Assembly (NCBI GenBank): GCA_028583405.1
Contig: CM053259.1
Span: 15,366,594-15,430,593 of the forward strand
DNA: 64,000 nt
Reading direction: 5' to 3'
Source: Pogonophryne albipinna
Taxonomy: Eukaryota > Chordata > Actinopteri > Perciformes > Artedidraconidae
Part shown: positions 22,963-34,400 of the stretch, piece after piece
Layout: every line of letters starts with the position of its first letter
Numbering within the stretch: the first letter of the stretch is position 1
Notes under the pieces: model-generated
The model's input: only the letters and a program-made list of their open reading frames with translations
The model's database searches: none
What the model was told of the DNA's origin: nothing
Position numbers and translations under genes: made by a program

Positions 22963-23157
22963 ATGGTTTGCTGTGCTGCCTGGGGATGCTCAAATCGCTC
23001 CGAGAAAGGAGTACGAATGTACGGCTTCCCCACTGACACAGAGCGGAGGAAGCAGGAGCAATTTCACGACCAACAGCAACAAAATATGTTATTTATATAC
23101 AAACACTGCATTTGCACTTTTTCACAAAACGAAAACCACACCATTGGGAAAGCTTAA
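22963..23157 (+). pseudogene. N-terminal part of a THAP zinc finger
   Basis: An ATG in an excellent initiation context (GCCACCATGG) opens a 64-residue frame that begins MVCCAAWGCSNRSEKG and continues MYGFPTDTERRKQ. This matches the start of THAP domains: C-x4-C near residues 4 and 9, then the 'FP.D..RR' motif. The expected Trp and the second C-H pair do not follow; the frame runs into unrelated residues and stops. The missing second half occurs about 0.5 kb downstream (23646-23840), so a two-exon arrangement or a split by later sequence is likely. A 17-bp stretch of this start is duplicated just upstream (22933-22949 and 22965-22981). Type is given as pseudogene because no transposase body was found. 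Confidence 0.7.
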
Positions 23158-23645
23158 TGTTTTGTTTAATACAAAAAAACAGGGAAAGGCTTGAAAAACA
23201 CTGAGAGTTGAGACTCAGGGTGCAGGGTGAGGGTCTCAGTGCAGGTATTCAGGCTCCATTGAATCCCCCTCTGGTTCTTGTGCTGAAAGAGGGAGTAACA
23301 GACAGGAGAAAGGGTTATACACACCTATATAGCACACCTATTGGATGGGAAATTGCCTTGGGGAGATAAGGTGTGGTCTCTGTTCCCAACTGAAGTTATG
23401 GAACTTTATTATTTGTGAGTTTAACAAAGTATGACAAATGGCATCAGTAACAGATGTGATATGAATTTCTATAAAGTTGTCTCACATTCTTGGTCATATT
23501 TTATATACAGTATGTAATGAGTATAACATGTCCAGTAAGTATAAAGTGTTTCCTAATACTGTGTATTCAACCACTATGGCATATGTATGTGGGTAGACAA
23601 AACTGAGTTGTTCTGTGTGTGAAGTAACCTCAAGTCACTCCGCAG

Positions 23646-23840
23646 GCACATTTTGATGCAGACCAGTTTGTCAAGACAAAAAAGGGCAAGACTAGGCTGA
23701 GAGCAGAGGCTATACCCACCATCTTCGTGCATCGCCCTGTGGTCAAAAAGAGAAGGGCCCCTGCACCACGATTCACCCCGGGACCTGTATCTACAAAGCC
23801 CATAGCTCATGATCACAGCGATAGTGTGAAAGGTGACACA
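23646..23840 (+). pseudogene. C-terminal part of a THAP zinc finger, candidate second exon
   Basis: Read from 23646 the frame gives AHFDADQFVKTKKGKTRLRA followed by EAIPTIFVHRPVVKKRRAP. This is the second half of a THAP domain: 'HF...DF' followed by 'L...A.PTIF'. A splice-acceptor-like sequence (CTCCGCAG) directly precedes it and a donor-like CAG/GTATAA follows at 23840, giving a candidate 195-bp exon. The conserved Cys before HF is not encoded at the exon start (Ala is found), so either the Cys is lost or the border differs. If unspliced, the frame ends at TAG 23862-23864. It is on the same strand as the N-terminal half. Confidence 0.65.
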
Positions 23841-25879
23841 GGTATAATAAGTATGAACTCTTAGTAACAAAAGTAATATTTCTTATTTTTAAGTGGTATA
23901 ATATTTTAAATGTTCGAACATTTACAGTGCCATGTCTTCTACTTACATTAGTCTCAAAGATTGAGGGAAGAAGGGAAGGGATCACTGCCCTCCACCTGCC
24001 AGCACCCAGCCAGAGGAGCGCAAACAACAAAAACAAGCAAGGTGTCCCGTCATGTACCTGGAAGTTTGGGTTGGCAAAATGGAGTAAGAGAGGGACTTGA
24101 AAAACCTTGGTGGCTCTCTACTCATGTTGTTACAGTTGTCTTGGTTACAGCTCTCAAGTTTTTTTTTGTGCCATTTCCACATCTTTAGAAAATATGAAAA
24201 AATTGAAGTGAAATCAACCTCTTCTCTGGAGAACAAACTTTGATTTCTCTGTCTTGTGAGTTTGCAGTCTTGCAGTTTTGCTCCTCCACCTGTAACATCA
24301 CTGCCCCTCCACCTGCCATACAGTAGGTTACTAACAAGATTACTTATATAATACAGTGATAGAATACATGTTTAGTATGCTTACTTATATAAAACAGTAG
24401 TATTAAACTTACCTTGTGTTTTCACTCTCACTTAAGTCCCTCTCCCTTTGCCATCAATCCAAAATCAGCTGAGCTGCAACATTATACAGACAGGTAATAA
24501 TCAACATAATCACAAGGACACAATATGGCTCTGCTAACAACACTCACTCTTACACGCACCAAAGTTATATTTATCTAATATTTAACTCCCTCCACCCCCG
24601 CATACAATCCCGTTTAGAAGCCCCTCTTCTCTAATTCAACAACGTTGGACGAAATGACATTAAGAGAACGGAATTTACAATTAAAAGGCTGTTCAACGTG
24701 TGTTGCTAACTTGATTCGGTATCCTAGCTTGATCTGTTATCTGTAAACGTTCCCTAAATCTACTAATTTAGGGATAATCCACTGACATCCTTTAATACAC
24801 ATGTTAATTTGAATCAGATGTACTGATAATATCCGCAATATAAATATTTAAACCTCTTCTTACCTTTAAAAGTCCGTCACGAACGGTCTATTATGCTGCA
24901 ACTCTACAGCTCTGCTAGCCTTGGCGCTAACTTCCGGGGAACGATTGAGAGGCTCCACGATCCGCCATTGCTGTAAAAAAGTGGTCCATTGGAGTGAACG
25001 GAGATGACATAACTCTCAGTCTATATGGCGCTGGGCTAACCCATACAGTGGTGGGGCTCAAGTCAGTATTTGCAATGTAATTACACACTCCCCTTGACAG
25101 TGAAACGCCACGTGTGAGGTTTCCCTGTCTCAATCCAAATTGAACTGTATGAAATAAAAAGGCACATTTGTCTTGTAGTAAATAAAAAGGGCGACCTGGA
25201 GCCAATCCTGCAATTTCCCCACAGGTGAAAGAGTTGACATGCTGAAAACCCAACCCCTGCAGGGGGGTCTGATGGGATTGTCTCCCAGGAGATTTTTTGA
25301 AATACTAACATAAAATACACATTCTGGTACTCTCTTGAGAAGAAAAAAAATAAATCTATTACTACACGACATATTTAAAAAATGAATGCCATTTTAATTT
25401 TGTGTTACTTTGTTCTGAAAGCTGAACCTGCTGCTCCTCACAGAGAGAAGAGGGAAGAGGCTGTGAATTACTTTACATTGTGGATAGCCCCCATTGTTCT
25501 GTGTGTCAAAATGAAAGACAGCCCACACACCTATCAATCATCAAACCGTGGGGTCTTATTTCATTAGGTGTTGATTTCTATCAACACGTAATGTTGTATC
25601 GATGTATATAGAGATGTACTACAGCAAAAGTATTCTCCGTCTGGACTTCCTGCAACAACACCACACCGTTATCTTGATTCTGATTGGCCAGAAGACATTA
25701 TCAAAGATGTTCTATTGAGAAGACGATCACTACGTGACAAAAGTTTTCAAAACCGTTTCTAGTCTTCGGTATTCTTGTTTTTGGCGTGAGAATAGTTTGG
25801 GCAGCGTGAGAGCGTGAGATTAAGAGTGAAAGCGTGTGTCACACGCCAGATGCGTGAGAGTTGGCAACCCTGTTGTGCA

Positions 25880-26879
25880 GCCTATTGGATTTAAATGAGG
25901 CTCGAAGATCGATGCAACAACGCTCGGTTCAGGCAAATGGAGGAACGAGTGACGGTGATAAATGGTTATAACCACGCTGCCTTGCATTACGCATAACCCT
26001 TGCTGACCCTGAGTACCTGCTGCACCTGCAATTAAACGATAATGCCTCTGGGAGAGAGGCAGACACAGATGCTTCTATCAAAGCTAAATAATACTCTCTC
26101 TAACCTCGGGACGGAGTAGCTAGCCGCAGCGCATGGGGAGCTTTCGGAGCTGTAATGCACCATTATGATATCGAACGGCCGATAGCTCTCCCCCTTCTCC
26201 TACCACCACCCCCGACAACTCCCACGCAACCCCCCCCCCCCCCTGCTTCCTTACCATCGAATTTTGAGGCATCCAATGGAAGAGCGTCAGCGAGATTTCC
26301 GGCAGTTGAAAACCCTGAGGAGAAATAGCTAAATTGACCAGATTACTGAGACTAATTGGTCCACTGCTGAAAAAAACCCAGCTCATTAATGTGTGTTAGG
26401 AGATAACAATGCATGCAGGAGAAATATGTGAGTAACACACATGCAAATACCATGCAATGTATAGGCTACAGGTGGAGTAAACACACACTAGCTTTCATAT
26501 AATGTTGATCATTATTCATAGTGTGGCACAGCTGTATTAATGAGATCTTCGTAAAAAGGGTCAGTTCACCCAAATTACAAAAACATATTTTCTCACTTAC
26601 CCCTCGTAGTATGCAGGCAATTTCGGTTTTATTTGTCCTGGATCCGATGAGGAAATGTCTCATCAGGTTTCAGCCTCTGCCTGGATTTCTGATAATGTGT
26701 TTTCTATCAAGGCAATTGTCCTTTCCATAATCTGGCCTCCCAGAAAATATGTTTATTTACTACTAAATTGCAGTAGCATAAATGTTTTTGTACCTGCATA
26801 ATCCTGCTTTGTTCTACGACATAATTAGGTTAACTGTCCTTTTTGACAAATTGCTAAATGTTGATACACACACAATCTA
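25880..26879. other. Unique DNA between nested elements
   Basis: No gene recognised. A poly-C run lies at about 26229-26242. The left part (25880-26400) is the continuation of the sequence that flanks the outer hAT shell on its left (before 18639). Confidence 0.5.
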
Positions 26880-26886
26880 TACTGTG

Positions 26887-28244
26887 CAGCGACGTGCGGT
26901 CAGGGGAGGCAGGTGAGGCAGAGCCTCACTTGTCATTCTCCAATGTAACGGAAAAAAAGAATAATAATACAAATAATAATAATAATAAAATGTGTCCACT
27001 GATCTGTGTTGTAAATGTGATTTCTGTATGATTCCAATCGCTTTTTATAGTAAAAATCGGCTAATTTGCCGAGCTCCGCTACAACTACGGGGAGCGATGA
27101 GATTGAGAAGTGAGGCAGGGATGAGCTCTGCCTCACAGAAGCACACAGTAACTTGCTGGAGCACGGGCACTAATTTAGCGCGGGCACTTATTTTGTGAGC
27201 ACGCTCAAGCCAGTTACTGTGTGGTGAGGTGAGGCACAGATGAGATCTGCCTCACCTCAGAATGCGTCACCCCACAGAAACTGTCTGGAAAGCGGGCCCT
27301 AAGCGCATGCCTGCACCATCTCACTGTATGTCACCAATGTAATGTTTGCAGATCCCTTTATTACATTTATCCTCGCCATCCATAGTCTCTAAATAACTTA
27401 TTTCACGTATATATGATATTTAAGCTCGCTGGTCTCATCATACAACGGCAATGAAAAAAGCACCAGGGGAGGCAGCCACAACCTCTGCCGCACTGAAGGG
27501 GGCGCAAGTGAACCCACAGGTTCTTGTTGCTACCGAGATGGTAGAGGAAAACAACAAGCTCGGCTTTTGAAACTAGAGGAAGATAAGGAGGACTTTTACA
27601 AAAAAGTAATAAAGATTGTTGTCCAGAAGGATAGCATGGACTTCATCTTCAAGTCAAGGTAAGACCACATTTGTAATGAAAATGGGATCTTACTAAGAGA
27701 GAACAATCCAATATTTAGATTTTGGGGCGGCTATCCTTTTGTTGAACGGTCTGTTTAAAATGAATCGAAGCATCAGACTAAAAAAGCTTTTGAAAATAAC
27801 AGAATATTTCGATTAAAGGTGGGGTAGGTAAGTTTGAGAAACCGGCACGATATACACTTTTTGTTATATTCCATGGAATGCTCTTAACATCCCGATAGCA
27901 ATGAATATCTTAAGTGCTTTGACAAAAAATACATAAAAACATTTCATCTGTGGAAGCCGTAGTACTGTAAAAAGCACGACCACTCATTTTAGCCGGCGCG
28001 GCTAAAATAACCTGCCTGTCAGCCTTCCATCTGTGCACAAACTTATCTCGTGCCCTCATTGGTCATGTGCGCGTTCGTGTGTGTTGGAGGAGGGGCTGTG
28101 TATTTTCAAATTCTAGCGCACTCGAGCTGGTTTCTCCAAAATTACCTACCCCGCCACCTTTAAGGTCAAAATATATAATATTTGTAAATCTGACTCTGAA
28201 AGAGTCAGTGCCTCGCCAGCCATGAACCTCACCGCACGTCACTG
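26887..28244. mobile_element. hAT-like element (CAGYGACGTGCGGT ends)
   Basis: The left end CAGCGACGTGCGGTCAGG and the inverse of the right end, CAGTGACGTGCGGTGAGG, are clear inverted repeats. TACTGTG lies directly outside the left end (26880-26886) and again three bases outside the right end (28248-28254), so the duplication is imperfect. The interior contains repeated GAGGTGAGGCA / TGCCTCAC words and a nested TTAA element. A stretch at 27440-27660 could be decayed coding sequence but no transposase motif was recognised. Confidence 0.75.
27817..28159. mobile_element. TTAA-type inverted-repeat element, copy 2
   Basis: The ends AGGTGGGGTAGGTAAGTTTG and the inverse ...TACCTACCCCGCCACCT are flanked by TTAA (27813-27816 and 28160-28163). 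At 343 bp it is the shortest of the three copies and it lies in the opposite orientation to copies 1 and 3. A central palindrome ATTTTAGCCG/CGGCTAAAAT is at 27986-28008. Confidence 0.88.
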
Positions 28245-28576
28245 ATTTACTGTGTATATATAATAGTAAAATGTTCACTGTGGTCCTTCAATTTTCCTTC
28301 CACAATACCGACAATTGGAATAGAACATGTTCTCCTAGCAACAGAGACATAGATAAGGAGACATGTATACCTTATCAAGATTCCACTCAACAACATCCTA
28401 TTCCAAACCCTAGCCAAAGAGCTTTTGTTGTCTAATCCTGAGGCCTGTACTACGAAGCCGGATTTTCGCTTAGCGGGCTAACTTCAGGGAAAACTCGGGG
28501 TTTCCGGTCCTACGACGCTGGTTCTCTTTTTAGCGGGCTAGATCTCCATAGTAACTTATGCTGAGCGGCAAACCTG

Positions 28577-29847
28577 GGGCCTATACTACGAATCAAGATT
28601 TTCGTTTGGCAAGCTAATTTCAGGGATTTCCGGTCCTACGAAGCTGGTTCACTTTTTAGCGGGCTAAACGACTAGCCTGCGCCGGAGCAGGATAGGTTCC
28701 AGGATAAGCGATCAACTGTGCAGAGTTCTTCTTCTTCTTTGCTTTAATGGCGAATCGCTTCCACTTGGAGCATATCGCCACTATACTGTTGATTTATTTA
28801 ATGTATAAACTGCCCATATTGTTCATGTAGAACAGTGTTCACGTAAGCCTGCACATTGATTTTATTTTTCATTGAATGTAACCGTTTCAATAAGGATAAA
28901 TCTATTACAGGTTGAGGTAGAAACCATGGTGGAACAGCTGATAACAACAGTGTGCAGAGTTTAAAGCGATCAAGTCATATTACAGGATAAAGGAAATACA
29001 GTTTAAACTGCCGTTGCAGTTCAAATCACCGTCTGTGTGAACGTGAAAATGAATAGAATATCACCTGCATCTTCAGAGCAATCTGACTATTATAACATTA
29101 GCGTTAAGAAAGCTTACTTAAATATCTGCCACAACATAAGTAACCGGATCAAAGTAACATTACGTAGCCTACAGTCCGCGGCACTGTGAGTGCAGACGTC
29201 AATGTGAGTGCAGACGTCAATGTGTCCCATCATCATTCATATCACATCATATCACATCTAATGTATCATATATTTCCTTATCTGAGTCAGCTTATTGAGC
29301 CGTATCTGGCCGTGCAACGCTTACAGTGTCACATACTGTATGCAGAAGTATTATTTTAAGCAACACATTAAGTTGACGAAACACTCGAGTCAAATGTAAT
29401 TAAAGTCAGATCCACTCGTGTCTTGGACGGGGCAGTGATATCATAAACCTGTTAATGTACGCATTCAAACACTTGTTCTGTTACCAGCTGTATTCACCTT
29501 GCAGGTGCAGCTATGTGGCTTTTATCCTGGATAAAGTATTTAAGTCATGGATGTTTAAAGTTTAACTTCTTCATATGTCTAATATTATAGTTGACTTTTC
29601 ATTCAGGAAGTATGACGCTGCGCTGTCAGTACGCTTCTCCATGTCTGTGATTGGTCGAATGCTCCAGATACCACCCCTTTCATGTGAACGCGCACCTAAC
29701 TAGATAGGACACGGCTGGTTTGAGCGAACGAATTGATAGCCAGCGTTGTAGGACAGTTTAGCGAGAGCGGCTTTGTTTTGGATTAAGTCAACCGGATAAC
29801 TCAAAACATATCCAGGATATGTTGAACTAGATTCATAGTATAGGCCC
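28577..29847. mobile_element. CTG-flanked transposon, inner copy (A)
   Basis: The ends GGGCCTATACTACGAATC and, inverted, GGGCCTATACTATGAATC closely match the family ends of copy B. CTG flanks both (28574-28576 and 29848-29850). Its 1.27-kb body matches the right part of copy B over about 0.9 kb, with small indels such as a 19-bp tandem duplication of GTGAGTGCAGACGTCAAT near 29187-29222. No transposase was recognised. Confidence 0.82.
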
Positions 29848-29878
29848 CTGCTCCGGAGCAGGTTAGGTTGCAGGCTGA

Positions 29879-30473
29879 AGGCCGCTACACACCAACCTGA
29901 GACCAAAGAACGCGTACTGAAGGCGTCCCGACTTTTACATCCGCTACGTCGCCTGCGTCCGCTACGCCGCCCGCCTACGAACACACCGCAAATACTTCAG
30001 TTGACGAGTGGCAATAACTGTCCTTACCAGCAGGCAGCGGTAGTGTGTATTCGTCATTCAAAAGAGGCAACAACCGGAAGACAGACTATACACCGAGAGA
30101 AGAAGAACAGGCTGCGTGATATAAACAAACAACAAATAGCGTCTGGGTTCCATTTTCACTCTCTCTCGTCGATCGAAAACATGTAAACATAAAAAAGAAA
30201 CTCTTGCGTCCGGGTGAGATGAAAATGTAAAAGATTAACCGTCTGTGTGTGCATTTTTGGTCCCTCACTTCCGCTTCGCTTCTCATGCACTGACTCGCTA
30301 AGCTGAACAGCCAATCAGAGTGATTTATTTGTCCCGACTTTCTTTGGCCTCCCGTGAAAATGTGTGAAAATGTGCCGTAAAGAGACAACGGTGCGGGACA
30401 CTCCAACCTAAGTAGGGCGCCGCGAATGCCTGACGGCCTCTGACTCCCAAAATCGGGTTGGTGTGTAACGGCC
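29879..30473. mobile_element. Small inverted-repeat element (GGCCGYTACACACCAA ends)
   Basis: The left end GGCCGCTACACACCAACC and the inverse of the right end, GGCCGTTACACACCAACC, are inverted repeats about 600 bp apart. Comparison with copy A shows the host sequence of copy B is interrupted here (GGTTGCAGG...AGAGATCAAC). The target duplication is not certain: TGAA on the left against TCAA on the right. Confidence 0.7.
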
Positions 30474-31403
30474 TCAAGAGATCAACTCAGTGAAAGCACC
30501 GCCTGCTGACCAATCAGAGCTCAGTGTGCAGAGTTTAAAGCGATCAAGTCATATTACAGTAGAAAGGAAATACAGTTTACACCGCCGTTGCAGGAAAGAC
30601 GGCCGACAAAAATCACAGACTGTGTGAACGTGAATATTAATAGAATATCACCTCCCATCTTCAGAGCAATCTGACTATTATAACATCAGCGTTAAGAAAG
30701 CTTAATTAAATATCTGCCACAACATAAGTAACCGGATCAGAGTAACATTACGTACAGTCCGCAGCACTGTGAGTGCAGACGTCAATGTGCCCCATATCAT
30801 TCCATATCACATCATAATGTATCATATTATATTTCCTTATCTGAGTCAGCTTCTTGAGCCGTATCTGGCTGTGCAACACTCACAGTGTCACATACTGTAT
30901 GCAGAAGTATTATTTTAAGCAACACATTAAGTTGACGAAACACTTGAGACAAATGTAATTAAAGTCAGATCGTGTCTTAGACGGGGCAGTGATATCATAA
31001 ACCTGTTAATGTACGCATTCAAACACTTTTTCTTTTACCAGCTGTATTCACCTTGCAGGTGCAGCTATGTGGCTTTTATCCTGGATAAAGTGTTTAAGTC
31101 ATGGATGTTTAAAGTTTAACTTCTTCATATGTCTAATATTATAGTTCACTTTTCATTCAGGAAGTATGACGCTGCGCTGTCAGTACGCTTGTCCATGTTT
31201 GTGATTGGTCGAATACTCCAAATACCACCCCTTTCATGTGAACGTGCACCTAACTAGATAGGACACAGCTGGCTTGAGCGATCCACTTGATAACCCGCGT
31301 CGTAGGACCGCTTAGCGAGAGCGCGTATGTTTTGGATTAGGCCAACCGGCTAACTCAAACATATCCAGGTTATGTTGAACCAGCTTCGTCGTACAGGCCT
31401 CTG

Positions 31404-34400
31404 GTCTCTAATATTGTTGTTGTAGTGCGCTTTGTATACGAACCACCTTCACCCTAGCCTACTCACTGTGCCTCTGTGTGGTAAAACAATAAAATACTCT
31501 GTTCCCATCGTGACATTGTGTGTCTCTCAATAGTGGTAGAAGTGGTTTATAGAAGACAGGCTCGCCATATGATAACTTTAATAATAAACAAACATTTGCA
31601 GCAATTTATGCGTGGCAACTATTATTTTCATTATGGATAGCTGCTGATCATTTTCTAGATTAGCTGATTGATTGTTTGGTCTGTGAACTGTCAGAAAATA
31701 GTGAAACATGTCCATACAAGTTTACACCAAGTTCAAGGTAATGTCTTTTTAAATATATTTTTTTGTTTGAACCTAAAAATATTCAGTTTAATATGATACA
31801 AAAAAGAAAAAAGCAGGAAATAAATTAGCTGACTAGTCCATAGTACTAATCCATCTTTGTCATGAAGGCAGACATCTCAGGATTTGATATCTAAAAAAAC
31901 ATGGAGTACATAAAACCAAAGTTATCTCCATGGAAATAAAGGGGGAATTAAGGGAGCATATGTGTGTTACTAGTTTGGTTGAACTGACCCTTTAATGTAA
32001 CAGCTGATGTTCTCAAGTTGACATGCAGGTGATAAACAACTAACCAGAAATTATGTTCAGGAAATAGAATAATGGGTGGAAGGGAGTGTGGATTTCCCCG
32101 TGCTGAAGGTCCCCACCGCTTCATCGCCTCCTTCACTCCACAAGCCATCCCTCCATCACACAGTGAGAGAGGGGAACGGACAGCACTGCCTGAAGCCGAC
32201 AGAGCAGCAGAGCGGGCAGCAGAGAGAAAGTGAGAAACACAAAACAAAGGCACTGGGGTAGAGAAAGGCAGAGCAGGTGTGAAGGTGAGGGGAGAAAGAC
32301 AGAAAGGCAGAGCAGGAGAGCATGAGAGACACAAATGCTACCCTGAGAAGTTGTCCTCTCCTCTGGTTATCCTCCATCACCCTGCCTGTGTTTTCTCCAT
32401 CCCTGTGACTCTCTTCATGCCCCTTTGGCTTTGTGACCCCTGTGTCGGCTGCCATTTTTCAGCCCTGCCCTGTCACTCTCCTCCCGGCCCACATGCAGCA
32501 CACACCGGAGGGTCGAGTGTCGTCAGCGGAGCTTGAACCTCATACCATTGTTGTACGAGAGCAGATCCTGTGACCGACTAAATGTGACAGTTGAGCTGCT
32601 GACCTTTGATCCCGGGGAAGACAGACAGGAACCGGCAACTGGAGCAGCAACGCCCCTGCACACATGGGTACTCCATACAAACAAAACAAAACCAAAGAAA
32701 CGCACACACTCACAGATGTAGCTTTGTCTATACACCTTTAATTAAAATGTGGCAGTACGTTGTTCTTTTGTAAAACATGGGTTTGGCCTAGATACAACAA
32801 TAGTTCAACAAAATGGTGTGTTTGAACCAGGTTTGAACGCATTGTGTACTTAAAAAGCATTTCGAATTAAGACGATGATAAATGTTGTGATTCTAACTAG
32901 TGTTTTATGCACTAATATCTTTCTCTAACTGAGTTTTACTTGTGCCGTGTTTCAACGCAAAAAAGACAAGTCCCTCATTAATAGATGTGAGAATAATAAC
33001 AATGAAGTTCTGCACAAGAAAATCAATTTGAACAAAACAAGTGACAACAAAAGTCAGTACTTTTCTTTATTCCATCATTGTTGTTCCACTATTATCTTTT
33101 TTATTACTTTTTTGTTTAATGAGCTTTACTGAGCATTAAAGTTAATAGTTTGGTTATTCAAAAAAATTCCATCTAGTCTTAATTGTTTCTATATGAGCAG
33201 TATAGACAAGAGAGAAACCAATTACCTCTGCACTGAAAGCTATATATCATAAAGGGACTCCCAAAATTAAAAAGAGGTGTACCAGAACTGCTGCATGTAG
33301 AAATTCCCATCTTACAATCCTCTCAGTTAAACTACCATTTGTTTTCGAAAATGTCAATTGGTTTTAATAGGTTGTGTAATCCCTGTAGAGTCCTGACTCT
33401 GGCTCCTATAGCAGACCGTGGCTAAATCGAAGATGGAATTTACCGGGATTGGAGGTAAAAGGTTTTCCTGTCACCGGCGTTATGTGAGTTAGGGATGAAG
33501 CACTCCCTCAGGCATTTCCCCCCTCTGGCAGTCATAGTTTGTATTTCCATTCTCTTCTACACTTAATATTTCCCCCTTTGTCTTACCACCTTCTATACCA
33601 GCCACATTTTAAAAACTCTTAGTTCTAGTTTACGGTCTGGTTCATAATCTGACTTTTTTTTGGTGACAAACACCATCCAACTGTATCTCCGTCTACTATG
33701 TTCTTCTTCTATCTTTTTAACAATATCCTGCTTCCACTTTCTTTTGCTTTGTTTCTCCCTCACAGGGGCCCAATCGCTCACGTTCTCCCCTCCCTGCCCC
33801 CCCTCCTGCTCTCTAGCAGTGTTTATTTAAGCACTTTCACAGTCACTGCACCCTGTTCAACGACCAGCCCTCCCTCTCCCCTCCATCTCTCATTGACACA
33901 CTTTGTTTTGGTGTCTCTATCTCTGTACTCTTCCCTCAATCCCTTTTTATTCTTCTAGCCTCCTCCTTCACTTTATCCCTCTTTCCTTTCCCTCTTCCTC
34001 CTGGTGCTCCTGCTTCTTTAGACAATCTTAGTTGCTTTACAGACTTCACAGTCTGTTGTTGGAGCCTTTAAGATCTGAGAGGAGCAGACAGCTGAAATCT
34101 GGGCCAGACCGAACCAGGCATTGGGCAGGAGAAAATATATCTTTGCACTTAGACTATCTCGGAGACATGTTGTTAAATAAAAGGAATATCTTTCCAGGCA
34201 GCTCGTAATTATCAGAAGAGATTGATGCCCTCAATGGGCAATTTAATAATCTGGAGAGGGCAGGGACTGTCGGATCTAGCTAATGTTTGAAAAGAGAAGC
34301 GTTAAGACACTAATCCCATTCATCTCAAGTTCTATATTCATTTTTCTTGTGTTAATAATAGCTCCACAAGGACATGCGAGCACTTCAGTAGCACCGTCTC

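Larger units (their letters stand above)
19331..25043 (+). mobile_element. THAP-containing, P-element-like transposon remnant
   Basis: Imperfect inverted ends of about 40 bp are centred on CCCAGCGCCATATAGA (left, 19340-19355; right, inverted, about 25019-25035). Between them, after removing the nested hAT element at 19698-22535, about 2.9 kb remains. That remainder holds two pieces of a THAP zinc finger (22963 and 23646). P-element and THAP9-like transposases begin with such a finger, which binds the transposon ends. No catalytic region was recognised downstream, so this copy is defective. The exact ends and an 8-bp duplication were not resolved, and a domesticated or captured THAP exon is the alternative. 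Confidence 0.6.
18646..25872. mobile_element. Outer hAT-like element of a nested stack
   Basis: Inverted ends CAGGGTTGCCAACT occur at both limits: at 18646 on the plus strand and at 25872 on the minus strand. The 7-bp sequence TTGTGCA flanks both (18639-18645 and 25873-25879); an eighth matching base is not seen. The right end continues into TCTCACGC-rich sequence, common next to these ends in fish hAT elements. Only about 0.7 kb on the left and 0.8 kb on the right belong to this shell. The rest is a younger THAP-related element with two further insertions inside. No transposase of the shell itself was recognised. Confidence 0.78.
28441..31400. mobile_element. CTG-flanked transposon, outer copy (B)
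   Basis: The left end AGGCCTGTACTACGAAGC and the inverse of the right end AGGCCTGTACGACGAAGC are inverted repeats. CTG lies directly outside each end (28438-28440 and 31401-31403). The right half (30523-31393) is a direct repeat of 28949-29845, because a second copy of the same family has inserted near the left end, at 28577. A further small element sits at 29879-30473. No transposase was recognised. The 3-bp duplication would suit a PIF/Harbinger-like element, but that family normally uses other trinucleotides, so the superfamily is left open. Confidence 0.8.

Noticed and set aside
32076..32735. Several overlapping frames on both strands suggestive of a small gene
   Set aside because: They conflict in frame and strand and lack start context, domains or splice partners.
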